Positions 1 through 12,545 of a stretch of 64,000 nucleotides of DNA are shown here, one piece after another. Origin of the DNA: Saturnia japonica (Eukaryota; Arthropoda; Insecta; Lepidoptera; Saturniidae). The stretch lies in NCBI GenBank assembly GCA_033032175.1, contig CM065313.1, positions 17,585,327-17,649,326 of the forward strand, written 5' to 3'. Each line of letters begins with the position of its first letter. Within the stretch, counting starts at the first letter, position 1. The translations under genes were made by a program, and so were the position numbers. The notes under the pieces are model-generated. The model was given only the letters and a program-made list of their open reading frames with translations. It did no database searches and had not been told where the DNA came from.

Positions 1-266
1 AATCAAAATCTGATGAATCGTCACTGTCACTCGACTCGATTAAATATATGTGATCGATATCATTACTTATTTGGTCACAATGCTACAACTACCAAATTAG
101 AACTGTCATCGAGAAAATAAAGAAATGGAAATAGTATAATAATACTATAATTAATTAGGGAAATAAAGTGGTCGAATAAATTACTACCATTCTACCACAC
201 TTCCGAGGTAATTTATATTTTTAATTATTGGGAACACTGACCGGTATTTTTTTATTTAACAACATA
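1..266. other. noncoding DNA, no gene seen
   Basis: AT-rich sequence with no convincing reading frame or known repeat. It ends where the first SINE copy begins. Confidence 0.5.
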
Positions 267-500
267 AAATCACGCCTGTATTCCCCGAAGGGTTAGGCAG
301 AGGTGTACTAATGTACACCCACAGTTCGCCGAGTATGTTTTTAGGTCCCATGTAATAGGGGGCGACTCTATTGCCATGAATCGGGCACGAAACCAAATTC
401 CGAGTTGCTACTGCGAATTTCATAGGAAAATCCCAATAACACTTTGCTCGACCTGGGATTCGAACCCAGGACTTCCCTCATAGCAGTCGCAGCATCTTGC
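267..500 (-). repeat. tRNA-derived SINE, copy 1
   Basis: On the minus strand it starts with a tRNA-like head that includes a B-box-like stretch (GGTTCGAATCCCAGG on the minus strand), then a body shared with three other copies in the window. It ends in a tail with the pattern CCTAACCCTTCGGGG followed by AGGCGTGATTTT. The other copies are near 2,645-2,885, 55,190-55,446 and 63,172-63,385. The tail resembles the 3' end of the RTE LINE fragment near 12,186, which suggests LINE-driven mobilisation. No target duplication was identified. Confidence 0.8.
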
Positions 501-2548
501 GTATCTTTTGTATCAGCTGTCATTTGATATATCGAAATTTTATTTATTATTCACAGATTACAAGATAAAACTTTTCAAAGATTTTATCAATTTAGGAACA
601 AACACGCATTACTAATTTTTAGTTTTTACACTCCCATGTGAAATATTAAGATCAAACCGTGACATTTTTATTTGAATTATTATGTATATATTCGTTATTT
701 ACCTAGACCTACATAAACTAGGAAGCGAGTCGGAATTATTGTTATAAATTTTAGCAGTTATGTGGGCGAATCCAGCTGACCTTGTTATCGAATCTATGAC
801 CAAGGAATCTCCTGGCCATCTTACTCCGCATTATAATAGATTTACTGTAGCGAAATTGTGAAGATACGTTTATTTTTAGATTGAATAAATTACTTTCAAG
901 GATGGTTTATTTGTTTACTTGGAATGTATTTGTTTTTTTTTTATTATGATTATTTTGAAGTTATACTTCTATTGTTTACTAGGTAAAATTCAGATCTACA
1001 CGCGTATCATGGATCATAACATGTGAAAGGACGTAATCTCTGCCTACCCTAATGGGTAAGAGGCGTGATTTATATGTGTATTAAGACAAGAAGAAAAATC
1101 TAGATTTATTTGCAAAGTAATCACGCTATAACCGCTATCGCGTCTTTTGGACTATGTAGTGAATTACAAAATATGACGACGAACGAATGGAATTATTTTC
1201 CATATAAAAATTAAAATAAGCACGAAACCCGATTACCGAATCATAGATTAGTGATAGTTGTCGAAAGTTAAATTACTGGATGAATGTATTAATACTAAAA
1301 CATGATAAATACAATACAAAGATACATTTGTAGTTTTTTGAAATGTGTAAATGAAACGAGTGACGTCACATTTCTTTAACTGGCTTAGTTACGAAGTAGA
1401 AACGTGATAATTTTCTTATAAAAGTAAACCATATGAGGTAATTTATTTCACTTCCTTTTATATTTACCGTATCTATGCCGCGACGCGACGCGACGCGACG
1501 TTGCGTTGAAGCAAATCGATTAGTTACGAACGAACCATTTCTGAAGTTCGATTGGATTTTAATCGTAATTTTTTAACCGATATTTTAAATCGATTTGCAA
1601 TGCTTACATAACGAATTTTATTTTATAATTTATTTAAATGGCTTTATAAACAAGCTTCATTTATATTCATTCATTTATATTTATTCCTATAGGTATGTAA
1701 CCTAATTTATTTTAACCGACCTCTACAAAAGGCGGGAGTTTTTAATGGATGTGCAGCCATAACTTCTTTGTTTAAGAACCGATTTAGATAATGACCCTGC
1801 ACGGGGGTGCAGGCCCCCCCCCCTCTCCCCAACTACGTCCATGGTAAACAAGTATGACGTCATCGTTTAATAATTAAAACTATTATTTAAAGTATTATGT
1901 GTAAAGTGGATTTTAGTAGAACCCACTAACTTATACACTTAGTAATTTTAGTTACTTATCACAAGAAAACGTAATAAAAATAATTCTGTATATTTATTGA
2001 ACAATGACGTCAGTTTTCTGATCAACGTTTACAATCACGTGACTCACAGACAAAACGTCTTAATTTTTCTCAAGGGAAAATTATCAATTACCTATTACTT
2101 ATCCAGATTTGCATTTTTTTACACTTTATATGATCGAATAATTAACTTTCATTTTTAAACAAACTGTCAACTCGCCTATTAAAAAAAATACTTGGATGGC
2201 GGAGATACACTGCGAATCTACATATAAACTCCATCAGCCCGGTTACATATTACTATGATTTACAAGCACGCACTGATATCTGCATTCTATTCTATTTATA
2301 ACTACATAATCTTATATATAAAAATCTCGTGTATTATATAACTACCTATAAACTATGTATTCAGTGCGTCGTAGCAGTTATTTTGAAAGCCATTTGCCTT
2401 CTCAGACAGCTATAAAAATATCTAATATACACATTTCACGCAATATTTCTTAATAGTCTCTTTTGTGTACATCTGGTTTTTATTCATTAAAATTATTTAC
2501 TTATAGGTAAGTAAAATAATACTAATTAAAATATTATTATAAATAACT
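501..2548. other. noncoding DNA with small repeats
   Basis: No gene is seen. It holds a short LINE/SINE tail near 1,035-1,075 (CTCTGCCTACCC followed by AGGCGTGATTT), a CG-rich pentamer run near 1,478-1,501, and a dispersed repeat near 1,715-1,800 (AACCGACCTCTACAAAAGGCGGG on the plus strand, similar in kind to 8,690-8,800). A C-rich tract lies at 1,816-1,840. Confidence 0.5.
1478..1501. repeat. GACGC pentamer microsatellite
   Basis: About four tandem copies of CGACG/GACGC in an AT-rich context. It is a simple repeat with no evident function. Confidence 0.85.
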
Positions 2549-2585
2549 AGCGACCCGCTCCAGCTTCGTACGGGTACAATTTACA
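2549..2585 (+). repeat. LINE/SINE tail fragment
   Basis: The stretch CTAGCGACCCGCTCCAGCTT followed by CGTACGGGTACAA has the wording of a very common lepidopteran retroelement terminus. Related fragments in this window lie near 6,830, 8,170, 9,215, 15,413, 33,890 and 60,672. Confidence 0.55.
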
Positions 2586-2644
2586 GAGGGGTGTATTTTA
2601 TGTTTAAAAAAGGATAATTTAGAGTGTATCGCTTTAATATTGAT

Positions 2645-2885
2645 AGCTGCCTAATTAGCCTAGTGGTTCTAAACGCGACAGCTATGCTCGATGTCCTAGG
2701 TTCGATTCCCAGGTCGAGCAAAGTGTTATTGGGGTTTTCTATGAAATTCTCAGTAGCAGCTCGGAGTCTGGCTTTGTGCACGATTAGTAATAGACTCGCC
2801 CCCAATTACATGGGACCTAAAATCATACCCGTTGAACTGTGGCTGTACATTAGTACACCTCTGCCTAACCCTTCGGGGATATAAT
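2645..2885 (+). repeat. tRNA-derived SINE, copy 2
   Basis: This is the best-preserved copy on the plus strand. The head contains an A-box-like TAGCCTAGTGGTT and a B-box-like GGTTCGATTCC, the promoter elements of a tRNA-derived SINE. The body is shared with the other copies and the tail reads CTCTGCCTAACCCTTCGGGG. Two short overlapping open frames here (about 74 and 86 codons) are by-products of the SINE and not genes. Confidence 0.85.
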
Positions 2886-3665
2886 TACGAAAAGTGCGCT
2901 TAGCTCAAGACGCACAAGTCATCATAAGTTAGGAGTGCCGGCCAACCGACCGCGATCGATTTGCTGAGAGAGATTTCTTTAGTCGCGTTTAACTTTGAAT
3001 TCGTGATATCTTTAACGAAAAGTGTAAATGATAATTTAAATTTAGATTAAATATCCAAGTTAACTAATAAATTTAACTGGATAAAGATTAATACTGAATT
3101 GGAGAAAATAGCTTCGTATGTAACATAATATTTTTGATTATTGTGTTGAAGATAAAAATGGTTACTGTGAGTCAATTTTGGGAGATAGACATTTGCCATT
3201 GCGGACTTTTCTCTAAGCTTGTTGAATAAATACAATTCTTCTTACAAATAATTGAAGTTTCTCTACTATACAAAAACTTAATTGGAGTGTATTGTTTATA
3301 TAAACCTTCCGTAAAAAAAATCTCTAAATTATAATGAAAACTGCATTAAAATCCGTCGCGTAAGTACTTTAAAGATCTAAGCGTACAGAGGGAAAGACAG
3401 TGGGAAGCGACTTGACTTTATATTATGTATTATGATGAGGTATTGTAAAATTTGTGATGGTTGAATGATTAACATATTTATTAATTTACATTTAACTAGT
3501 AACGGTGAAGGAAACCTTCCAGAGGAATGTTTTTTTGCATTTTAAATCACCAATAATTACTTAAGCGTGTACATTTGTGCTGTATGAATGAATGAATACT
3601 TCAATGCACTTTTAGTTTGTACACTGACGAGCTTAATGCTATAAAGTATTTTCTAGCAGCTAACA

Positions 3666-3764
3666 AGCGGTAATGTGTACTTGGGGACAGATTTTGAATT
3701 TGAGGGTAGGAGTTAGCCAAGAGGGTATTGGAAAATGCCCTAATGGTACACGCTCATTACCGCT
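3666..3764. repeat. imperfect hairpin / short inverted repeat
   Basis: The left arm AGCGGTAATGTGTAC (3,666-3,680) pairs with GTACACGCTCATTACCGCT (3,746-3,764), allowing a small bulge, around a 65-bp loop. It could be a decayed MITE or a transcribed hairpin. No target duplication was established. Confidence 0.5.
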
Positions 3765-4389
3765 TTCGGACAGAGCCCTCACTATGCACAGTTGTCCATA
3801 ACTTCTCTTGGGAAGCGTCATTTATAATTGAGTACCTATACTATGAATGTAACAAATTAGTTTTAATATTCTCAAGCCTACAAATAAATTAAACTGCGTA
3901 ATAAAAAAACCTTTCTTTAACCTGCGGACGGAAAAAACTGGTTACAGCAACGGTACATCAAGTTAGTCATGCAAAAAATTCGCCAAAAAACGGTACATGG
4001 AAACAGCTATTATGTCGATTCTGGGTGGCTTTGATCCGAAAGGAAAAGGGAAAAAAACTGACACAAATAAAATTATTGTGTAAAAACTGGAAAAGTACTA
4101 TTATATGGAGACAACCTTATAGTGCGAGCGAATGACGTATTTAAACACGGTCTTTAGTGTCATTGTACGCGATTCTGTCAGAATCTGTACACAAAAAATA
4201 TGCGGTCATGTGGAAAATACACGCGTCGAATACTTTAATAAACAATAGAGTATGCAAACATACAACTAAGGTCGGAAACCCAGTTGTGTGATAAATAAGT
4301 TATACTTGAGTTGAAATAAGCTCTTTTTTATCAATTCTTATAGGAATATAATTACATATACTATACAGAGGATGAACCATAAAAATAAA

Positions 4390-4830
4390 TTGGATTAGAA
4401 ATTGGATTTTTGTTACTCAGTCACGCAAAAACGGCTTAACCGATTTGAATGAAAATTGGCAGACAGATAATTTATGAACTGGAATAACACATAGGGTACT
4501 TTTTATCCAGGTAAAAGTCATAGTTTAACCAGTGTTATCCTACAAATATAATAAATGTAAAGTTTGTATGGTTGTAAGTTTTATTGGGACAGTTAATGTG
4601 TTGGATTCATGTTGGCATATAATGACAATACCAAACAAACAGTGATAAACTCATGTATAATTTTCTTTTCGTTTGTCGTTTTCCGAAATCAGCCGGTGCA
4701 TGTACAGTAATATAGAGGGGTGGTAAGGATCGCGTCCACCATACACATAGTGACAAACTCATCCATAATTTTCTTTTGGTTTGTCGTGTTCCGAGATCTA
4801 TGTACGTATATCCAATAATACGCAGACGAA
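4390..4830. repeat. dispersed repeat remnant
   Basis: It starts with a phrase (TCACGCAAAAACGGCTTAAC then CGATTTGAATG) typical of abundant lepidopteran nonautonomous elements. Near 4,715-4,760 it carries a motif (GGGGTGGTAAGGATCGCGTC) that recurs in diverged form near 33,710-33,760 and 60,403-60,470. Part of the segment is internally duplicated (TATAATTTTCTTTTCGTTTG near 4,655 and a relative near 4,762). Confidence 0.5.
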
Positions 4831-7674
4831 GTTTAAGATGTAAAAAATATATACTTTTTAATTGACATAAGATTATAACAATCTCTCTGATTATGGAAGC
4901 CTAGTTAAAATACTTCTTTGTAGACTTTGAAATTTTCTCACAGTTATATGAAAAAAACTGGTCGTGTCTAGTGAGATGCACATATATGGAGGTGGTCAGC
5001 CTTATATCTATCTTAGATGGCATTTCTGATGCAATATATCAAGTCAATATTGCGTCTTATTTGTCTTTTATTTCGTGAAATTATTATTAAATTCAAGTGA
5101 TTTTTTGTCCTACTTATTTCGTAAGTATTTTATTACAGTTTATACCTACATAAATTGAATTTTATTTTAAAAGTCTAAAAGTTTTTTGAATTTGCTTACT
5201 CGAAAGTTCCGTTCCACCACACAATTTATTTGGCATGTTTTTATTTATAAAATATCACGTGCAGCACCGTAGGTACATGTGTTAGAACTTAAACTTTTTA
5301 AAAACGGAGACGCGGATAGCCTTAACTGTGTATTAGATACATATAAAATGAATAGCTGTTTTTCTCCTTCTCTCTCGTTTAGCGAAATTAGCCTAAACGT
5401 GACGCATCCTTGAAAATTCACTCTCATTTTTCGTCCAATTGTCGAATCGTTGACTAGTGGTTTCACATAAATAATTGTGTTTTCTTTCATTCAGTTCGAG
5501 ACCCTTAACAAGAGCTGGACTCACACTAACTAGGTTTTTATTTTATTTAGGATTACTTTCTAGAGTTTGTCTTTGTACTTTAATAACACCAAATTCGGCG
5601 CTTGTATGTAATACCATTTTTCGACAGATTAAAACAGAAATACGTTGAAAAACACGTTTCTTGTATAAAGAACTGTGTGTTACTTTTTCCATTATTATTT
5701 GTTAGGATATATCCACCAATTATTCTGTGTGAATTTTTATTCACTAACTATTACGGTAGACGCATTCCGATAAATATTACTTTTCTAAGAACGGAACTCT
5801 AAAAAATAACATTTTATTAAAGTATTTAATTTTTACATAAAAATTTATGTGTTCTTGCGTTCATCTAGGTTTAATATCACATCATTACTTAACAACGGAT
5901 ATTTGAATTCATGATAAAGGGAGCGTATAACATATTAAAACCAATACAAAAGACATAAGCAAATATTCCCTCCAAAACCACTAAAATACAAATAAGGTAA
6001 TAAGATTTGAATTTTTGGTTAGAAAAAATTGCAAATAACGACGGATAATTCCAACTATTACGTATTATACAACCAGAATTATCAGACCATTACCGAAGGA
6101 AATATGGAAACGTCTATCTCCAGCTGCATTTACGAAACTTATAGAAATAGAATCTTGTTATCAAAATAAACTACACCAATGCGCAGATTCGAGTCCGATG
6201 AGAATATTTTCTCCCATACAAGCAAAAGAATACTTACAATAAAAAAACATAACGAGTAAAGAGCATTTGCTTTTTTACCTTCATGGCCTTTGGCGGTAGT
6301 CTCTTCCCTTGGGTTGTATTACTGCACTTGTAGTCAGAAAATTCAAGGAGGCTGTTCTAAATTCCATTTGATAATAATAATTACATAATATTTCGAAAAT
6401 TTAGCCGAAGATCTTGCTCTGGTCTTCACGTACAGGCTCACAACTTATCTATGTGAAAGATTATTTTCAAGCACTCAAAAAGCAATGAAAATGTCGTTCG
6501 GTATTCAATCGTTTACACTATAGGATTTGCAAAGTAATAGTTCCCAAGAAATATATTATTTAAAGAATAACTAAAGAGTTATCATAGGTTATTTATTTTA
6601 ATCGTTTATGACGTGCGTTTGAAATTATAAGGACTGAAGAACGACTAAATTTATATACCGGAGCGAAAGATGTAAAAAGTTTTGACTCAGCCAATTGGAC
6701 TTATAAAAATGTTGTTATTATTATTACTGTAGGTAAATAATGCAAATAGAAAAGACGTGTTCCCGCTTACTTGTCAGTTTGTAGTGATACATTAAAAAGT
6801 CCTCGTTTGGTACTTTTATCATAGACTAGCTGTGCCCCACGGTTTCACCCGTGTTAATTTGATACGACAAACAACGCACATTTTTATGAGGAATAAATTA
6901 ATTTTCAAACCATAATATAGCCTGTTAATGGCTGATATTGTAACTTTATATCGGTGAAAGAATTTTTAAAATCGTTCCAGTACTTTTTGAGTTTATCCAT
7001 TACAAAGAAAAATCAAATCTTTCCTCTTTAAAATATTGTTATAGATATAAATTTAATATACACTATATTTAAGACTTTTATTGATATTTGAAAGTATGTA
7101 TATTCAATATTTTGCCTATTACACGAAATACGGTGAACAAGACTTGTCTAAACGATCATATTATCATGCACGGTCGTCGTTGTGTTTCAAACTCATTAGG
7201 AGATAATAAAATTTAATTTTAATGTATTTTTAACAATCTTTTGTTTATTTAAGTAATGCCTTTAAAAGCTATTTTCTCGGTAATTTACTTTACTGAATAT
7301 TATTCTTGCTATGCTAAGCACTATTTTGCATGCTATGTATTTAAGAGATCGATTCCGAAAATGAACCAATTGGTTTTACAATAAAATTGCATGAATTTTA
7401 TCTTGAAACTTACATTTAAAATAAATAAATAGCTACCTGACTGACTGACATGCAGCCAAAACTGTCAGGGCTAGGACCGTAAAAATATGCATGCGAGGTC
7501 CTTTTACACTGAAGGTGAGCACTAAGAAAGGATTTTTGGACTTTCAACCCCTAAGGGGATGAAAGTTTGTATAAAAATAGGTCATTTTTGAAGATAGATC
7601 TATGAAAATTAATATTTAGGAATTATTAGACTGAGCTACAGCGAAGCGTGGCCGTGTTTAGTTACTTTAAAATA

Positions 7675-7870
7675 ATTGAAGCGATAATGGCTTCGAATAC
7701 CGTGTCGAATGGCGTGGGTTCGCATCCTACTATGAGCCCGAGCTTTCGGTTAGGAAAAACATCGTGATGAAACCATACTACGATGGTAGCGGTTTTTCTA
7801 ATGTCTCAACTTAGCCTATAGGTTTTTTGCACTCGAGAGCCGGTCAGACTCGAGTTCAAGAGCTAAAACT
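7675..7870 (+). repeat. SINE-like repeat with B box
   Basis: It contains GGGTTCGCATCC, a B-box-like element, followed by AGGAAAAACATCGTGATGAA, a phrase seen in many lepidopteran SINEs. Shorter relatives of that phrase occur near 3,503 and 11,313. It is probably a diverged tRNA-derived SINE. Confidence 0.55.
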
Positions 7871-9214
7871 TTTAAAGAATAAAAAGAAAAATAAATCTAA
7901 TATCCCCCGTGTATAAATACAGTTATGAAGAATTATAATCTAAGCGAAACGACCTATTAAAAATGATGGTTATTCAGTTATATAGTGCGATACCACCATT
8001 GAATGTGTAATGCTAATGAGAGACTTGCGTGCAAACCATGTAGAGCGTAGAGTTCAACACGGCTCACCTCGGTACCAAGCGACGAGTTTGTTGATACCAT
8101 CATGATTTTATAATTAAAATATGCCGTTGTATTCAACAAGACCGTGTTAATAAAAAAAAATGTATATTAGCTGATACCCGCGACTTTGTCTACGGTGCTT
8201 ATCTACATATTAATACGTGAAGCAAAAGCTTTCGGTACCATTTTAAGCGTATTGCGAGCACGGAGGACTTTGAGATTTACCATGGTTAAAGTTTATATGG
8301 AGGAGTGCAGAAAGCTAAAATTTATCTATAATACCTGTTAATAATATATAAAATTAATTAAATTAACAATGCGAATCCTATCCAGTCCAGTGCCATTGAA
8401 CTTATATATACCCTTCAAAATATTGACATTGTCATTCAACGAAAAGTGACAGCAAGTGATGTAGATAATACTCATTGTTTAGATTCATGAATACTGCAAA
8501 ATGTCAAACAGAAAATTGTCTATGATCGAAAAGTCGCTGGTTGAATTTCGACCTTAGGGCGATCGCTAGTTATATTAACACCACGTCAAGGAAAGTACGT
8601 AGTGCTTATAAAAATCATAGTTTCTTACAATGATTTAATATTTTTTTATTGAATTATGATATCGTGATACCCCAATGGCAAATCTCAAAACCGGCTTCAA
8701 CAAAAGACGGGAGGTCACTCAATTCGATTGTATACCTTTTTAATGGTTTTTCAGCCATCACTTATTTGTTTATGAACAGATTTGGATGATTCTTTATCGG
8801 ATGGTACGATAGATCGCCACGCTACAGTTCATTTTATATAATGTACAGATATAGAGACGTTGGATGAAAAGTTGATACCTATAACTTTTTTTTATAGTAG
8901 GACGGCCAAACAGTGGCTACCACCGCGAGATCTACAATCCGTCGTCAGTCGCCACTGTCATACCAGCTTGCAATCCTCTTAGTTGGATATACTCTAGCTG
9001 ATCCCGAAACGTGACAAACAAAGAAAACTTTTTACATAAAAGAAAACCAACTTCAATCATTTTGAGGAGTTGCCTTATGCATCTTCCAAGGACATCAATA
9101 AAAAAAAATGATCTACATTCGATTTGAATCCTCCTCCTTATTCGAAGTCGTTTAAAAAGGGAGTCACTGTGTCGGGCTTACCGACATGTGCATGGTGGTC
9201 GTGGTTATTGTATG
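7871..9214. other. noncoding DNA with retroelement scraps
   Basis: No gene is seen. It holds a LINE/SINE-tail-like fragment near 8,170-8,240 and a dispersed repeat near 8,690-8,990 (ACCGGCTTCAACAAAAGACG). Further repeat-like sequence runs to about 9,110. Confidence 0.45.
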
Positions 9215-9460
9215 CTAGCTGACCCGTACAACTTCGTCTTCGTCACATAATGGAAGCTCTCGAAAGGAATAATTTTACCCCGTTTTTGCAACATTTTCGT
9301 TGATATTCCGCTCCTATCGGTCGTAGCATGATGTTATAAAGCCTTCCTAGATAAATGGACTATCTAACAATAAAATATTTTTTCCATTCGAACCAGTAGT
9401 TCCTGAGATTAACGCGTTCAACCAAACAAACTCTTCGGCTTTATAATATTAATATAGATA
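9215..9460 (+). repeat. dispersed retroelement, copy A
   Basis: It begins CTAGCTGACCCGTACAACTT and ends in CTTTATAATATTAATATAGAT. It aligns along its full length with 60,672-60,934, and the two copies share phrases such as CGCTCCTATCGGTCGTAGCATG with few changes. It is probably the 3' part of a LINE or a SINE that uses that tail. Confidence 0.7.
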
Positions 9461-9534
9461 CACCAGCTGACTCCGGTCTGATGTATGGCGATTGCAATCC
9501 AGTCGGATATAATTCACATGTTTTTTTTTTTTTA

Positions 9535-9760
9535 GATCTGACTACACTGTTAGCCTTAGGGGCCTTAAAACCGCTGCGGCTTTTACAGCTTCACCGGACT
9601 TCGGGGCGAGCGCAGAGGGCACTCAGCCGCGAAAGTTATTAGGACGACTCGCACGAGGGTGCCAAAGTGGCCGGACCTCGGCTCGGGCGGTCGTCGCGTA
9701 CGCATTTAAGTCGCGATCTAATCGAATCCCTACACCTATGATTCGAGCTAACTAAAATAT
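9535..9760 (-). repeat. dispersed GC-rich repeat, copy A
   Basis: Its minus strand contains CCGGTGAAGCTGTAAAAGCC, which recurs on the plus strand at 46,488-46,533 and, with one change, at about 48,560-48,590. The minus strand also shares TTTCGCGGCTG with the 48.5-kb copy. It is probably a LINE 3' fragment. Confidence 0.6.
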
Positions 9761-12164
9761 ACTCATAGGCACGTTCCCTTCCTCCTGGGAGGAAGGAAGG
9801 GAACATGCATATGTGCATTTAGTAAACGGAAATGTTTTCTACACTAACTAGCGCAAAAAAGAAAAAAAAAGTCCCTCACAGAACCTATGTACCTATGTGG
9901 TGTGCACGAATGTGTGTTCATACGTGTGTAATGTTGTATGTAGGTAGCTAAGTGATGCACGTATAGTGTCACTTGTATCGCGCGGGCGGTTGCCTGACCC
10001 AAGGGCTTCACGCCGAGGAAACGGACCTAGGTTTGGGTTACCGCTGGAGAGGGTGGACGTGGGGGGTGTGTGGGAGAATTCACATGTATCACACTACGGG
10101 TTTTTATAGTTGGTTTATTGACTTTTCATCCACGCAGCCCGCGGCTCGGCACGGCGCGGTGCGGCGCGGCGACCCGACGCGACGTATTGAATGTTCCGCT
10201 TGGACCATGTATTATAAGTATTATTATAACACAATCACAGTAAAGACTGTAGCAACTAGCATAATGACGTCATTTAGCACAGTTGTACCAAGAGTACACG
10301 CTACTTTACCGTAAGTATGTCATGCATGACCTATTAATGACATAATACTTGCAATAGCTATGATATAATGATATAATAGAATACAATGATATAATAATTA
10401 TCTTTTGTATGAATCGTTATGCATTTAACTATACTGTTCAACGATTGATAAAAAATTAAATTTATATTCAACTGTGATGTTTTAAATGTTTTTATTTCAC
10501 GCACTGTTTGTGTCAGTACCGTGTCACGTCCTTAATTAGGATCTGACTTCAAATTGGTTATTATTTTGGTCGCAATGAAAAGTTTAAAAATGTTACAATA
10601 CAATACAATTCATAAATAACTGTAATCGTTTTTCAAAAGAATATCTATCAAAATATTATGTTGTGTTAGTGCCGTCGATAAATGAGTCAATAAGGTAGCG
10701 TTATAGTTGTAGCAAAATGCCTTTGCACTTATATTTTACTATAGGAAAAGAAGGAATGAAAAAAGGAACAAAGTTCGCTAAAAATAATTTTTTGAAATAA
10801 AACAGTAACAATACACCTACTTATTTACTATGATTATGATTATTTATATACCTCCGCTTTCAAAATGAATTTCGCAATAATGACAGACTAAAAAGTATAA
10901 TTGTCTAATTACATTTGTCATGTGTTTTGAATATCGTATTTACATATAATATTGTATTTTTTGATCCTCACTATCTGAAGTTTTATTAAGTTTAGTTTAG
11001 TTTGATAGTCGAATGGTTTAGACCGAAGCGAAGCGGAACATAAATTCGAGCCCCTGGGAGCCTAGCCAAGTTGCATTTCTACAATCATTAACGCTAACGG
11101 AAAACGTATAAAAATGTATGGAATTTAAATATCTATCACGTGGTATCAATGAGATACGTCAAATCCATAGGTTTGTAATTTTTTTTCGTTTTATTTTAGC
11201 GATAACAGTTGTAGATAAACAACTGGCTAGGCACATACCTACCGATGTTTTAAAATTCTCGTACTTTTACTGATTTATTAATTTGAATTTTATTGTAATT
11301 GGAAGCAGTATCTATAGGCTAACGGTAAAGGAAAACATCGTTATGAAAACCGAACGCTTCAAAAACGTTCTTATACGAAAAATATGGAAGTTTTGATATA
11401 TCTACGTTTGAAATTGTCAATAGGTACGTTCCGTCGTATCCTGTGTGATGGTTAATTCCATCCTTCCCTCATAAAGAAATCTTTGCCCAGTTACCATGTT
11501 AATTATCAAATTAAACATAGTAAATACTGAGTTTAAAGAGATTTCCTTTTTAAACTAAATTTAATGTTTTTAGTGTACCGTACTTTAACTGTCATAACAG
11601 TTACCAATAAAGAGCTAGCTTATCAATCATTTTGATACAAATGTATTTTATAGTTGAATTATCGTTAAATTTAAATGATTTTTTTAAACCATTGTCAACC
11701 AAAGTTAACTATCGCTGAAACTTTAATAATTATCTAGTATCTGGAAACCGAATAGTGCTCGGTGACTTACAAAAAATAATATCTAGGTAAACATGGAATG
11801 TAAAACATTGGAACCGTTTCCGAGAAACCACTTACAAACTTACACTATATACAATTATTGTCCACTTTAATAATATTAAATGTCGCAACAAGAAATTTGT
11901 TAGATACAACTTACAATCTATAGTTACAACAGCCCTAAAGTTCTATTTACAATGGGCAACGTGCATTGCGTATCTAGTAATGAAATTGTGTTAATAAACT
12001 TTCAAGAAACCGTATTATTACTGACATTTATTACTTTAACATTATGTTTAACTAGTATTTCAATATTTACAATTTACGACCTCTACGATTTTGCGTTCGT
12101 TCACTTATGCTTAAAATAAACGAAACACGTAATATGAATTCGCGTAAAACTGTCACCCTCGAAA
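9761..12164. other. noncoding DNA, one GC-rich patch
   Basis: No supported gene. About 9,970-10,210 is strikingly GC- and CpG-rich against an AT-rich background. A 113-codon open frame there (9,973-10,314, plus strand) shows no recognisable domain, so I do not call it. The remainder is AT-rich. Confidence 0.45.
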
Positions 12165-12545
12165 TTACATACATACATACATAAATCACGCCTATATCCC
12201 AACGGGGTAGGCAGAGACCACGTCCTTCCACCTGCTACGATCCTGGCATACCTCTTTCGCTTCTTCGATATTCATTAATCTTTTCATGCATGCTCGTCGG
12301 TTTAGAGTACTCTTGACCTTACCTTTCTTCAGAACGTCTCCGATTTGATCGATAAATGTTCGTCTAGGCCTTCCTCTTCCAACGATTCCTTTCATACTCG
12401 CATCCCTTTCTCAATTCGTGTGACTATATCTTCTTTCACACCACAAAGCTCTCTTATTACACTATTTCTTATCCTGTCACTCAATTTCACTCCTAACATA
12501 CCTCTTAGCGCTCTCATTTCTACTGCATTTATTTTACTATAATAT
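12165..12545 (-). pseudogene. RTE-type LINE reverse transcriptase, C-terminal remnant
   Basis: The minus strand from about 12,545 down to 12,192 encodes the C-terminal tail of the reverse transcriptase of an RTE-like LINE common in Lepidoptera. One frame includes the segments KINAVEMRALRGMLG and LSDRIRNSVIRELCGVKEDI and then hits a stop. A shifted frame (67 codons, 12,192-12,395) includes [39 protein letters not shown] and the ending VVSAYPVGI. The segment normally found between them is deleted, so this is a dead fragment. Just beyond the stop lie the conserved tail (GGGATATAGGCGTGATTTAT on the minus strand) and an ACAT microsatellite at about 12,168-12,184. It lacks the endonuclease and the catalytic RT core. 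Confidence 0.85.

Larger units (their letters stand above)
2886..7670. other. noncoding DNA with dispersed repeats
   Basis: No gene is seen; short open frames near 5,245-5,490 and 5,602-5,802 have no protein-like composition. It holds the hairpin at 3,666-3,764, a dispersed repeat at about 4,390-4,830 and LINE/SINE-tail-like sequence at about 6,828-7,030. A stretch at about 7,430-7,660 (containing CTTTCAACCCCTAAGGGGATG) also looks like a retroelement remnant. Confidence 0.5.

Noticed and set aside
2645..2720. A functional tRNA gene
   Set aside because: A- and B-box-like elements are present but are followed by the SINE body shared with three other copies, and I could not fold a clean cloverleaf.
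2581..2884. Two overlapping open frames of 74 and 86 codons
   Set aside because: They lie on opposite strands of a tRNA-derived SINE; the sequence is explained by the SINE.
9973..10314. 113-codon open frame as a gene
   Set aside because: Composition is driven by CpG-rich sequence; no domain, no convincing start context or splice pattern.
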